Shown piece by piece: positions 44,667-55,900 of a DNA stretch of 64,000 bases; positions within the stretch are counted from its first letter, which is position 1; every line of letters starts with the position of its first letter. The stretch comes from Mesostigma viride. Its lineage: Eukaryota; Streptophyta; Mesostigmatophyceae; Mesostigmatales; Mesostigmataceae. Below the pieces are notes generated by a model. It saw only the letters and a program-made list of their open reading frames with translations. It ran no database searches and was not told the origin of the DNA. The stretch lies in assembly GCA_009746045.1 (NCBI GenBank), contig RPFO01000034.1, forward strand, positions 3,208,181 through 3,272,180, in the 5' to 3' direction. The position numbers were made by a program, and so were the translations under genes.

Positions 44667-45360
44667 CGACCAGTTTTTGGCGGGTGGGGAAGCGGGAAAA
44701 TCTGGCGACAGGGCGGGCCGCCAGCCTCCCCAGACGGCGCGTTCAACCCAGCGCGGCCGGCAGCAGGCAGGGGAGGATGGCGACGCTCTAGCTTTAGCAA
44801 TGGGCCGCTTGGTTATGAGCGGCCTGCTGACCAGCGAGCAAGCCATAGCTGCGCAAGGGGGTCGACAGACCTGCACGCCGGGCGTGGAGCTGCCCTCCCA
44901 CGCCACCTCGGTGAACGTGGAGTGCGGAGCGCGGCAGCCCCTGCTGCCGAGTGCTCTGCGGTCTGCGGAGTCGGTGGCGGGGGGGAGCATCAGGGGATGG
45001 CTGCTGGCCACCAAGCCGACCTGGACGGGTCATGCAGGGGGCCGAGGTGTGCAAGCTCCTGGCCCACCAGATCGCCTTCACGCTGGATACTCTGAACACG
45101 GAGTTAGGCTGGCTGCCGCGGGGAATGGGGGACGATGCCATCAAGCACATGGCAGCCCCCGAGTACCTGATGAAAATTCTGACGGCGATCACGCTGGCCG
45201 ATACCATGCAAGGGTTCAAGGGGGCAGCATTAGCGATGCTCCCCTTGCAGGAGGATGCGAACCTGCTGTGGCATCCGGCAGTGCAGAGCGCTATGAAGGC
45301 AGCCGAGCTCTCCAACCGCCTAGAGAAGGGCAAGGGGCCGAAGAAGGAGTAGGGGAGACT

Positions 45361-45522
45361 TTGCCGAATTTGAATCTGGGGAGGCGCACTCTAGTGGGCA
45401 CGCTAGGGCTTTCCCAGAATCTGCCGCGGAATCGGCAGATTTTGTCGAATTTGGATCTGGGGAGGCGCACTCTAGTGGGCACGCTAGGGCTTTCCCAGAT
45501 TCTGCAGAATCAGCCCGGGGAA
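45361..45522 (+). repeat. 81 bp in-frame duplication in the YR element
   Basis: Two copies (starting 45361 and 45442) encode NLxLGRRTLVGTLGLSQ in the same frame. A degenerate third copy lies near 45590-45640. The stretch sits between gag and the reverse transcriptase. Confidence 0.75.
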
Positions 45523-46045
45523 TTTGGCCCCGCCCCCTCTGCTGGGGATCGTGTGAATCAATTCTCGAAATATTCTGGTGTGGGGCGTGGCACGGCTGGG
45601 CGCACTCTGACGGGCACGTCAGGGCCTGGTCGGGATTCGGTGGTGGAATCTGGAAGCCCCCCACAGCCAGTGGCTCCACTTGGCGTGCCGGTGCGGCCTG
45701 TTTGGCCGCTGGGCGCCAGGGGCGAATCTGGGGTAAATACCAATCGACAACATGCCTTGCTTCCGTTGCCTCTACCAGTTGACTTGGCAAAGCGCCGGTG
45801 GGGCGCGCTGGGGTCTGCCCGGCGCCGACAGCGGGCGGCCTTGACCCTTCGGGGTCAGGACGCCGCCTGTGCGGCGGTGGGGGCCCTAAACTGGTGTGGG
45901 GGCGGGGGCCGACACCCGCTAAACCTGCCGGCCCGGGCGACGGGGCCGGTCCAGGAGGCGGCTCTACAGGAGATCTTCAAAACTTGCCGGGCCTATTGCC
46001 GCCAGCAGCCTGTTGTAGCGGCAGCTGGCCCGGCCCCAGTCAGGG

Positions 46046-47940
46046 ATGACAACACACAAGTGGACCTTTCACAACAATTCAGGCGGACAAGGTCGCGTTC
46101 CCCGCGCCGGGGAGGGGGGCACCGTGGACGTGCTGGGGCTCTTGCCGCCCTCGGTGGCGGCCGTGTATGCCAGCGAGGAGACGCTGGTGCGACTGCTGAC
46201 ACCCGGCGAGCGGCGGGTGCGGTTCCGGGCCACCCGGGGGTGCGCCCCTGCGGAGTACATCAAGCTGTTGCTGCGCGCGTTGGAGGCCGGGGTTGTCGGG
46301 GGGTTTTATGAGCAGGCGCCCCCAGCAGTAAATGGGGTGGCGGGGCGCAAGAAGCCGGACGGCTCGATGCGACTCATCGTGGACAACCGGCCTGGCAACT
46401 GCATGGCTCCTGGTAGACCCCCCCGCGGCCCTTCTCCCATCCACCTTGGGGTGATAGCCGAGCTGTGGGTGCGGGCTGGCTGCCCGGTGTTCGGGGGCAC
46501 TTCCGACCTCGAGGGCTACTACAATCGCCTGCGGCTCCCCGACTGGCTGCGCAAGTACTGCGCTTGGCCGGCTGTGGACTCCCGGGACGTCGGGCTGCCC
46601 GGGCCCGCCCGGCAGGTGTGGCCGTGGATGCGCTGCTGGCCCATGGGTAACCCGTAAGAAGCACGCCGTGGTGGTCGCCCAAGTGATCCACATGGCGGTG
46701 CTGTACCGCTCCGGGGCTTTGGATCCCCGTCGGGGCGTCAGCATTAACATGGCCCAGCTCCTGCTGGTGGTGGACAAGGGACCCTTGGGCCAGACGGTGC
46801 GCCTCCGGTGGGAGAAGGACCCGCCGGCCAACCCCTTAATTGGCCCCCGCCGCCATCTTCGACCCGCCGCACGACGAGGAGGGCCTCCATGCCATCACCA
46901 TCGACGACCTGCACGTCTCCCACTGTGCAACGGCGGCGGGTGTCAACCAGCAGCTGGCGCGGGCCGCGGCAGCCTATGCAGCAGCGGGGCTGCCGCAGAA
47001 TTGGCGAGTAATTAAGGTGGTGCCGGCCAGCCCCGACCAGCGGGACGTGGTGGCCTTGGGTGTCGTGCACCGGCACGACGGAAGCATCGTCCCGACCGCG
47101 GAGCGGCTGGCTGGGGTCGTTGCCGCCACCCAGGCCGTCTTGCAGCGCGGGTTCACCTACCAGCGGGAGCTCGAGTCCCTCGTCGGCAAGTGGGTGTGGA
47201 TATCCAGCTGCTGTGCCGGCCGCTGCTCTCCCTCTGGGGGGAGACGTACCGCGCTTGCTGCACGTCATGCGGGCAGACCCGTGGGACTGGTACGCGCGGC
47301 GCCGCCGCTGGCAGTTGTGGCAAAGCGTGCGGGAGGAGCTCACGGCGGCTGTCGCCACGGCGCCCTTCCTACGGGCGCCGCGGGCAGCCCCCCTCGCGGG
47401 CCGGGTGGTGGTGACAGACGCCAGCACGGAGGGGGCCGGGATCGTGTACGCCGACCTACCGGCTGCACAGGTGCAGTCCTTGGCCCAGGGCCGGGAGGCT
47501 CGGGGGTGGGCCACGGTGGCGCTGGGGGCCTCGGATACGCCTTGGACCGTTGAGCGGCTGACGGAGGCGGACTACCATGCAGGTGATCGCCACCGCGCCG
47601 TGGCGGACGGCGGTGTCCTACCGCTGGGGCAACCCGCGGGAGCACATCAACATCAAGGAGGCGCGCGTGGCTGCCCAGGGTCTGGAATGGTCGTGTCGCT
47701 CCCTGGCCGTCCGCGGGACGCGCGTTGTGCGGATGGTGGACTCCAGCGCGGTCCTCGGCTGCATGGTCAAGGGCCGGTCGTCTTCTTACCGGCTCAACCA
47801 AGCATGGCCCGGCGCGCGTAGCGGCCCTGTCCTTGGCGGCGGACACTCGGTCTCATTGGGTGTATGTGCGTACCTCGAGTAACCCTGCGGATGGACCCAG
47901 CCGAGCGCGCAGTGCCCCGGTGGCGGGTGGCTGGCGCCGG
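46046..47940 (+). pseudogene. pol: YR element reverse transcriptase and RNase H (frame-broken)
   Basis: Reverse transcriptase: KKPDGSMRLIVDNRPGN near 46350, motif A TSDLEGYYNRLRLPDWLRKY near 46500, and an IDD form of the catalytic box (HAITIDDLHV) near 46890-46915. A thumb region follows, with FTYQRELESLVGKWVW. RNase H: VVTDASTEGAG near 47410, NIKEARVAAQGLEW near 47650, MVDSSAV near 47735 and TSSNPADGPSRARS near 47870-47910; these give the four acidic residues D, E, D, D. Frame changes occur near 46650, 46840, 47200, 47570 and 47800. The domain order and fused recombinase fit DIRS-order elements. Confidence 0.8.
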
Positions 47941-47982
47941 GACCTCACCTCCAACGGCGACGTGGAGGCCAATCCGGGGCCG
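47941..47982 (+). other. 2A-type ribosome-skipping motif
   Basis: The frame that leaves RNase H reads DLTSNGDVEANPGP. It fits the 2A consensus D(V/I)ExNPGP exactly, with the preceding Gly and a hydrophobic/polar run upstream. In 2A peptides the ribosome fails to form the Gly-Pro bond (here between the codons at 47977 and 47980) and continues, giving two proteins. It lies about 15 residues after the last RNase H motif and directly before the recombinase, where separation of the two enzymes would be useful. Confidence 0.85.
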
Positions 47983-48937
47983 CGGCTGCGCAACGCCCGT
48001 CACCGGCTCTTGGAGGGCACGGTCAACCCCCGTTCCACCCTGCCCCGCTACCACCGCGCCGTGTCGGTCTTTCTGGCGTGGCTTCCACCCGCCACCCGGG
48101 GAGCACGACCCCACCGAGGCCGATCGAGGCACTGTTCTGCGAGTGGATCTCGGCGGTGTACGAGAGTGGTGGGGGCAGGGGGCGGACTCTTTGTCAGCAG
48201 GCGAAGCAGGGGCTCCGTTTGTACCAGCCCTCGGCGGTGGTCGACTCGTGGCAGATGGCTGACCGCATGCTGCGCGGCTGGGGTCGGCTGGTCCCCTGCC
48301 AGAGTCCCCCCCCGGTCCCGTGGCGACTGTGCTACCTCGCGGCTGTCCTGCTACTCTCCCGCCATCAGACCGCCATGGCTGCGCTGGTGCTGGTGGCTTT
48401 CCAGCAGTATCTGCGCATCAGCGAGGCTTTGGGCCTGCACGTTGGGGACGTGGCGTTCCCAGGGGACCCCCGCCTGGCGCCGGCGCGTGGTCAGGGGGCA
48501 CTCCTGCTCCGGGACCCCAACAAGACAGCCCAAGGTGGTACCCAGCATATCCTCGTGGAGGACCCTCTCTCGTTGGGCCTCTTGTCCGCGCTGTGCCGCG
48601 GCGGCCGGGCACCGGGGGCGCTGGTCTTCGGCGGGCTCACGTTTGCGCAGGCGCGGTCACAGTGCATGGGTCAGTGTCTGGACCCAGCTCCAGCTCCCGG
48701 GCAAGTTCACGCTGCACTCGCTGCGGCATGGTGCATGGGGCCACCCACGACGCCTTGCGCAACATCCCGACGGCGGACATTCAGCGGCGCGGCCGTTGGC
48801 GCGCGGCTGACTCGGTGCAGCGCTTCGTGGGACTCCACCGGGCCCTGCTGCTGGACCTCCCCCCGCGCCTCTGGGCCCTGGCGCATTCCTGGGACCCGGC
48901 GCACTGGCGCGCCCACTTCCGGGGCCATCTACTGTGA
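47980..48937 (+). pseudogene. tyrosine recombinase of the YR element (frame-broken)
   Basis: Begins right after the 2A motif with an N-terminal helical region (STLPRYHRAVSVFLAWL). Box I with the first catalytic Arg is AFQQYLRISEALGLHVGDV near 48400-48450. The HxxR motif is LHSLRHGAWG near 48715. The final RRGRW...DSVQRFVGLHRAL lies near 48785-48845. In the last motif the position normally held by the nucleophilic Tyr is Phe (TTC). Frame changes are seen near 48100, 48690 and 48740. Stop at 48935-48937. The enzyme would integrate circular element DNA. This copy is inactive as read. Confidence 0.8.
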
Positions 48938-49018
48938 CCCGACCCGCACCCACTGCGGGCGCCTGGGTTGTGAGCCTACATGTGTCTACTACGGCCTGAG
49001 GGGCCAGAATGGAGATAT

Positions 49019-49180
49019 GGGACGGGCAGTTTAGGTGATTATACTGCCGTCCCAAATTCTGTGTGTTATCCCGCTTAGAGTCTAGACCTAGCGCTGGTGT
49101 GTTATTTCACTAATTTGTAATAAACATGAGGTGTCTGGCGTGTAACCCGAAACCAATCACTATGTATAAATAACACTGGA
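49019..49180 (+). repeat. split direct repeat B1
   Basis: Starts GGGACGGGCAGTTTAGGTGA and ends TAACACTGGA. Repeated as B2 at 49397-49553, except for a 6 bp indel near the end. Confidence 0.9.
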
Positions 49181-49181
49181 T

Positions 49182-49372
49182 TTTGTGAGCTAATGCTCGT
49201 ATTATCTTGTGCTACATGGTGCATTAGGGTCAGGGTACTCGCCACTAGCTTCTAGAAAGAATTTGTAAAAATATATTTCTGGCACAGGTCACCCCCCCCC
49301 CCCCCTTGCTAGGGAGGTTTTCCTATAAAGGGAGAGGGGGATGGCGGTGAGCCTACCCGTTTTTCTTGACTC
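49182..49372 (+). repeat. split direct repeat A2
   Basis: Copy of A1 lying directly after B1. The differences from A1 are in the C run, one short indel (CTTGCTAGGG against CTTGCTATAGGG) and two substitutions. Confidence 0.9.
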
Positions 49373-49396
49373 CCACCCACCCACCCTTGGGGGACA

Positions 49397-49553
49397 GGGA
49401 CGGGCAGTTTAGGTGATTATACTGCCGTCCCAAATTCTGTGTGTTATCCCGCTTAGAGTCTAGACCTAGCGCTGGTGTGTTATTTCACTAATTTGTAATA
49501 AACATGAGGTGTCTGGCGTGTAACCCGAAACCAATCACTATGTAAACACTGGA
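49397..49553 (+). repeat. split direct repeat B2 (right end of the YR element)
   Basis: Copy of B1 that ends AACACTGGATA and is followed by unrelated sequence. Confidence 0.9.
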
Positions 49554-50395
49554 TACGGTCCTGTTGCATGGGGGGGCACGGGATAGCTAGCATTTGATTA
49601 CAGCATGTACGTTGATCGACGATCATGCATAATTTGCAAATTCATGCAGCGCTGCGTGCTTCAAATAGTGTATACCTTGACTATTCCAGTATAGACGACC
49701 CCGCTCTCGAGCTACTTTATGCACCATGCATGCATTCAACTTAGGTTTCATCCCCTCCACGGAATTCGAGGGCGCCGTTTCCAAGAAATCACTCACCCTA
49801 CATGGCTTGGTATCAAGTCTTTGTATCAGGGCATGCCTCGTATTTCGGACGAGATTAGACAGCGTAGGATAGCATTTGTATGTAGGACACCTTGCTCGCA
49901 CCATGCAGCCAGGTCGACACCGCCCTCGGTCTGGCCGGCCGCCAGCGGCTTGGCCAGCCAGGGCGGCACATTCTGACCTGGCCTGGCCCCAAGGGCATTG
50001 CCAAAAAGGTAGGGAAACATGTCACGAACTACGTACAGATGTTGCTGGATGACCTATACTGGTCCCACCGTCCCAGCCCAGTTTGAATACCGCATCGATC
50101 CACTCTCTCTCCCTTCTTTGGACCGCCATGCAGAACAAGACGCGGTGGAACTGTGGAAGACGATTGTCAAGGCTCACACGCCCGACCCTGTGGGCAAACC
50201 ACCTCGATCCCCCCAAGCAGAGGAGGCGTTTTGATGATCGAGTAGGGTAGTTAGGACTTTTCTAGACTAGCTAGATTAGAGTTAGGTTAGTTCGATTACG
50301 CGGCTCCTTCCACCCCACCCATCCATCAAGGAATATGTGCTACATGATCTCCCAACGGAGGCATGTTATGATTTAATTTAATTTAATTACATTTT
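49554..50395 (+). pseudogene. LINE-C C-terminal fragment and 3' end (third LINE family)
   Basis: From about 49719 the + strand reads LYQGMPRISDEIRQRRIAFV, then after a frame change near 49885 GPKGIAKKVGKHVTNYVQML. This is the C-terminal pattern of CR1/Jockey/RTE-type LINE proteins (PRxSDxIRQRRxxFxGH ... TYVDxL). A second frame change near 50060 leads to a stop at 50232-50234. The 3' UTR ends at 50283-50395 in a block also present at 42430-42540, followed by ATTTAATTTAATT. No catalytic domain remains. Confidence 0.6.
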
Positions 50396-50760
50396 TTACA
50401 TGGCTTGTATTTGTTAATTGTTGGCAGTCCACGTGATGATCATGCGGGGCTCGGCTTTTGGCACGGCGGTAGTGACACATGAGCCCTCATGAATGGATTG
50501 CCTTAATGCACCCCTAGGCATGTTATCTAAGATAGCCAGGATAATAGTATAAGCTGCACAAATTGCACTAGGGCTGGGCTTGCACAAGGGCAGCTGGGAT
50601 ATATATCGAGATATCGATTGCATCGATCTGTAAAGAGGATTGAAGGTATATACACAAGGCCAGAAGACAATCAGTTTGAGGCAAAGAACCTGCACCACCA
50701 ACCTTCTTCCGGCGGCTGCATGCATGGAAAAAGCTGTATATGTGAACGCTCATGATGATA
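50396..50760. other. spacer, no gene seen
   Basis: AT-rich sequence between LINE-C and the ORF1-like gene. No supported ORF. Confidence 0.35.
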
Positions 50761-51411
50761 TGGTCGATTCCCCGAAATCACCCTTCCAAACTCCGTCACT
50801 AGGGTCGGCGCTGCCCTTTGCCGGCTGTCACGACGTATCATGGTCGCCGCCTGGGCGGACATGCTTAAGCAACATACCACCTCCACCACCTCCGCCGTCG
50901 CAGCCCAGCTCCAGCGGCTGGCTGCGGCAGACGCTTGACCTCCGCGAGGAGGCCGAGCTCGCCAAGCGCAGCCTCAACGCCATACTCAAGAACTTCGACA
51001 TGGAAGAAGGTGAGAATTCCGAGAGGCTTGCACGTGCGTTTGAGAGCAAAATCCTTGCACGCATGGGCCTTCTTGGTGAGATCAAGCTGACCGCCCACCG
51101 CCTCCCCCGCGCGCGGGGTAAGGCAGGGGCGCCTCCGCTTCTTCTCATCTTTGAGAGCCGGCCCAGCGGACAAGATTTTGTTTCTCAGACGCGGCAAGCG
51201 GCTCGAGAAGACTCACTTCACCGTGGATGACGACTTGACCCTGGCACAGCAACAACGGCGACGGGAGCTATGGCCGACCTACCTCCAGCTCCGGCAGACC
51301 AAGGCGGGCCAGCCGGTGTACTGGAAGGGGGCGGCCATCTACGTCGGCCACAAGCCCTGGCACGACCCCCTCGACCACCGCGCGGCCCCAGCAACTCCAG
51401 CCCCAGCCTAG
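50761..51411 (+). pseudogene. LINE ORF1-like protein (frame-broken)
   Basis: The first part has a poly-Pro stretch and a coiled coil (DLREEAELAKRSLNAILKNF). After a frame change near 51150 the sequence reads KILFLRRGKRLEKTHFTVDD, AQQQRRRELWPTYLQLRQTK and PVYWKGAAIYV. This is the C-terminal nucleic-acid-binding domain pattern of L1-type ORF1 proteins, and related to the relic at 38700-39972. Stop at 51409-51411. No reverse transcriptase follows, so the copy is a fragment. Confidence 0.6.
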
Positions 51412-52974
51412 GGGAATACAGCAGCAGTAGTGTAGAATAGTTAGACAGTGGCCTTGTACATGCCCGCCTACTACAGGCCGGGCCCACTTCGAATGTTCCG
51501 AAAAGTGTGACACTTTTCGTCGTTTTTTTAACTTCGTAACAAACTACTCTTTCCCGCCGGGCCGCGTGTGACACTTTTTGTCGTTTTTTTAATTTCGTAA
51601 CTAACTACTCTTTTCCGTCGGTCCGCGTGCGCTTTTTGATTGCCTGCAGGTGGCACGAAATTTTCGACCGGAGTGTTTCGGCATAACAAGTTTCTCGATA
51701 CCCTGATGGATTGGTACATTCCTAGTCGACTAGAGGACCATGTTGAGAAGAGTTAATCGACGAAGCTAGTAGTACTTTCAACCATCAAATGGTGGGTATA
51801 CCCACCCCCATAATTTTATTGAATCGATTAATAATGCAAATTTACACATTTGACCAACGCAAAATGTTGCATGGAATTAATCATCGATTATATTTGCCAA
51901 ATGGGACCGGCATTCACTTTTCCTGGAGAAATGACCCCCATCCATCGATCTCAATGTCACGAAACTTGTACGCTCCCTTGTACAAGTCCCCCCGAAATTT
52001 GGAGGCTCGTTGGAAAATTGTTTGGGGGCCCATACGGCCCCACCTATTTCCGCCGCATTCAAGAACTCATGCTGGGCCTCAGCCCGGAGGCGCACAGCCG
52101 AGACATTGGGCGAAATTTCCGTGCCCTCATTCTGGAGGCATTGCACCACCCTGGCCTTACCCGGAACACGGGGGGCAGGCGCCAAATCTGAATCTGGGGG
52201 CATCAGGTCGATCATCCCGTTTCCGAACGCAATGACACCTGAACCCCAACCTCCAAACGGTCCCCGCAGGGAGCGTGGGAAGTCGTGGGGGGGGGAGTCG
52301 ATTTCAACATACATGTTGGCCGCATGCTCCTTTTTATCGACATGCACATATGTATGCTGCGAACCAAAAACATCGGCGCGCTCCATCGTAAAAGTGAGTT
52401 TGATGGCTAAGTTGCGAGTGAGAAAATTATTTCAGCAAAGCCCGGTCCGGACTGTCGTATGGGTGGCGCTGCGGAGCGTCCCCTCTATTCCTTGTGGTTG
52501 TAGGGGACAACCTTCCAATCACAATTCGTAACTAGTCCGGTTACAAGCAAGGTACTTTGGCACTTCCGGAGCGAATTTGTGTTTTAAGACATCTACCAAA
52601 GAGGCCTTAGTACAGTAACATTGTTGTGACATTCGAAATTAGTACGAACCAATTTGCAGACGGAAAGTCCTACACAGCAACTACATATTTGAGTGACGAC
52701 ATGATTTTTAGGTCAAACCAAATTATAAATTTGTAATTCGAAATAATTATTGTACAAGTTAAATAAAATACTCGCCATTTCGACACGGAAATATACTAAA
52801 ATTTGTCACTACCGAGGCTAACAATGTTCCCAGCCACTTGTCATCTAATGTAACATATGAAAAAACAGTTCTCCAAAAATATATAAACACGAATAAACAC
52901 TGTCCCAACCGTAGGCGAATAAAGCCCAGGCTTAAAGATCCGTAGGGGTGGCGCTGCGGAGCGTCCCCGAAAGT
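51412..52974. other. repeat-bearing spacer
   Basis: A roughly 70 bp tandem duplication lies at 51500-51625 (GTGACACTTTTxGTCGTTTT, then TTCGTAACxAACTACTCTT). An open frame of 169 codons on the minus strand (51877-52386) overlaps one of 173 codons on the plus strand; neither has a recognised domain. The palindromic motif GGGTGGCGCTGCGGAGCGTC occurs at 52461 and again at 52946. AT-rich from 52560 to 52900. Confidence 0.45.
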
Positions 52975-55900
52975 TTAAGCCGGTGGCAGCCCCTCCGGGG
53001 CTTGCTGGTTGCGTACAAGAGCGGTTAGCCACGCGTCAAGCTCCTTGCTCATATCAACGTAGGCTTGCCTTTGGTTGCCAAGGACCATGCACTGGAGCGG
53101 AAGAGCAGCGGAGATGCACAGATAGCAATCGACCAGGTCGGCTGGGCGGGACTCCGGCCAATCAGCCAAATCCAGAGTAAAATGCAGGGGGTCATGCATA
53201 TCTCGCTTCCACAGCCGAACCGCCAGAACGGCGTGGCCGGGCAAGAAAATCTCCTTCTGCCGTCCGTTTTGTCCCTCAACCCACCTAACCTCCTCCTTCT
53301 CCAGCACTGAGGCCTCCCTCACCACCTGCATCACCCAAAAAGGGTGGGCGGAATTGTGGTTCACGTCCTCTCTGTCTGACGGAACTGCGATGTAATCATA
53401 CATGCGCATCTGCCTGCCAATGGCATCCCTTTGATCCTTCAGCAGTTCCGCCCGCGTCAGCTGGCGAACCGGAGGTATGGGCTGCGTTGGCGGCATCAGG
53501 CGGAAAGTTTTCATCGTTTGGCCCTCATCGTTAAATTCCTCGATATGTGTCCACTCGGTCCGGCACTCCTCCCACCTGTTAGCTAGGCAGGCTGGGCAGT
53601 AGCACGAAAAACGCCTCATCATCAGGAGCCCCGGGTCAGACTTGTCCAGGCGCCACCAGTGCGCTTGCTTGATGGCCTCGACACGCGTCGGTATCATACG
53701 GGCGCCGGAGTCGAGGTCCTGCAATGAGGGAGAATGTCAGAAACGGAAAGTTGGTATGTGTCAATAGATCAAGTACACATGAAGGGTCACTCTGCAGAGA
53801 TACCCCTTTGAAAGTGCTTTGCATGCATTTTTCACTATATAAGACGCTAATTCATACCAGTTCTTTTAGCATTATCAAATAATAAAATGCAAATGGGCAA
53901 AAGGTCACTCTGCAGAGATACCTCAATCAAGTTCAAGAAAAATTGAGTTTCGCACCTCAGGAAAATGAAAGAAATGACGGTGGACGCCCTCTGCCCGAGC
54001 GCGGGCCGACTCCCTGCTCGTGGTTTTGCCTCCTTCCCAGCTGTCCCGCATGTACTTGACGATCTGGCGCCCTGTAACGATGCCCTGGTTCTCAGGAATG
54101 CATTGCATGTTCCTCACAATGCACTTGAACTTCGCTCCCTGACCATCCACCTCCCCCTTCCCGTGCTGCTCACCCAAGTAGTGGTACTCGAAGGATTCCA
54201 AGTCGGGATCCTGCATGAGGAGGCGGAAGACGGCGTTAACCACGTACTTGGACTTGAACTGGGATGAGCAGTTGTCAGAGCACATGAACATCCTCTTCAC
54301 CCCCACACCAAGTCCGCGCAGGGTTTCCATGATTGTCCTCAGCGCGTAGACGAGCGCCCGCTCTCCCCGCTTCATCTTGGCTTCCCCGAGAAAAAAGAAC
54401 GTTCGCTTTGCCATCGCACCATTGTGCAAATATCGCACGATCATGGGCATGAGGACAAAGCTCGTCTTGTGAAAGTACTGCGACTGCAGTTGGACGTAGT
54501 TGTTGTTCTCGTAATTCTCGGCCCAATCTCCATGCACGAGCACATCCCCCTCAGTCATGTTCCTCTCCCGGTCCTTGATCGTTGCCGACTGCCACCATGA
54601 CGTAAAGCAGTGGTTGGTAAAGTCCTCCCAACTCTCGATAATCGCCAGCCTCAGCTGCGCGGGCGTTGACCTCATCGTTTCCTGTACGGGCCGCTTGACC
54701 TTCTCCGGGACCCGCCGATCGGTCGCGTCCTGTTTTAACCAAGGGATGAAGTAAATTTGCAAGTAACATATTCATAAAGTATCAGAAAAGCCTTTAAATT
54801 AACATCGCGCTGCAGAATGACGCTGCGAAATAATTGCGTCACAAAATCCAAACACGCTTACCTCCCCTGCCGGTCGGGAAACCACTACCTCCTTCTTCAC
54901 GTATCTGAACCAATTTAGTAGTTCTGTTGAATTCTTGTCCCGGTCACACAACACCCAGTCTTTGATGCCACACCGGGACTCGGGACACGAGTTCTCCATA
55001 CATGCCCTCTTCAGAATGCGAAAGACAGACCCCTCCTCCATGGATGGGTCCCCTACCCTTGGCACCCCTTCCTCATCCTCCACGATCCTCTCATTTATTT
55101 CAAGATCGTCAAGGTCTTGCCCCTGCCATTCATCTTCCGTCACATTATTGTCCCCTTCCTCCTCTTCGTTTCTCGCCGAGTTTGCCCCACCCCCCAGCTC
55201 ACTACCCCCATCCGCCTCCGCCACACGGCAATGGAAGTGCTTCACCCATTCGGTCGTGTGCAGGCTTTCGAACATCCCGCACGTGCCGTCAGGCAATCTC
55301 GCCCTTAAACATCCCTCACACTCGTCGCCGCACTTGCAGTTCTTGCCGTGCTTCGCCTTGCAGTACCTAGTCCATGCCGCTACCTTCGACTGCATGACCG
55401 TATGCGTCTCACAGGCGCACACGTTTCTCTCCTTCCACTTCCCCTTGACGGTTTTGGGGGCGTACTTGCAGAAAGTCGTATATCCGACATGGATGCCGAC
55501 ATCCTTCTCATACTGCGGACTTTTCTTGTCCCAGTACGTGTGCTCCGCTAAAAACTTGAGATATATGTCCTCCTTCGAGGTGAGGTAGAAGTAGGCCCCT
55601 TGGACACCAACCAAAATCGCACGATTGCCAACTCGTTCGTGCGTCTTTATGGTATCCCTCTCTTGGGGCGAAGCGCGCGAGTTCTCCTCATCAGTCCAAG
55701 CCTGCGCGATCGACTCGATTACAAATTGGGGCAACTTCCTCTTCTTTCGCGCCAGCGCACGCGTCAGGAACTCCATCTTCTGTTGCTTTCTGATCGCCCG
55801 AACTTTGAGAATGGTCTTCGCGGGGACACCCGTCATTCTCTCCAACTCTGCCGCCGAAAACTCCTTCTCGATGTCGTCCCCACAAAAAAGAGTTGACACC

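Larger units (their letters stand above)
42923..45352 (+). pseudogene. gag: YR element gag-like ORF, interrupted by a hAT element
   Basis: ATG at 42923. The first part (MAEEVFQDAM...) has a helical segment LDNLEKYLRRRGFYVEPLP and an acidic stretch EEENYEEEEEP. At 43352 a hAT element interrupts it. Taking away the hAT and one target duplication brings the downstream part (from about 44675) into the same frame. The reading then shifts by one near 45030. The last part, LLAHQIAFTLDTLNTELGWL to a TAG at 45350-45352, is helical. No zinc knuckle is seen. The role as particle protein is inferred from position. Confidence 0.65.
42670..49553 (+). mobile_element. PAT-like tyrosine-recombinase (DIRS-order) retrotransposon
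   Basis: The 6.9 kb element has split direct repeats in the order A1 (42670-42860), coding region, B1 (49019-49180), A2 (49182-49372), B2 (49397-49553). This layout defines PAT/Kangaroo/TOC-type and Ngaro elements, which replicate through a circle closed by the repeats and integrate with a tyrosine recombinase. The coding order is gag, reverse transcriptase, RNase H, 2A motif, tyrosine recombinase. No integrase or LTR is present. The gag is split by a hAT element. No target duplication is expected or seen. Confidence 0.9.

Noticed and set aside
51877-52531. Overlapping ORFs of 169 (-) and 173 (+) codons
   Set aside because: No domain, no splice context and mutual overlap; neither could be supported as a gene.
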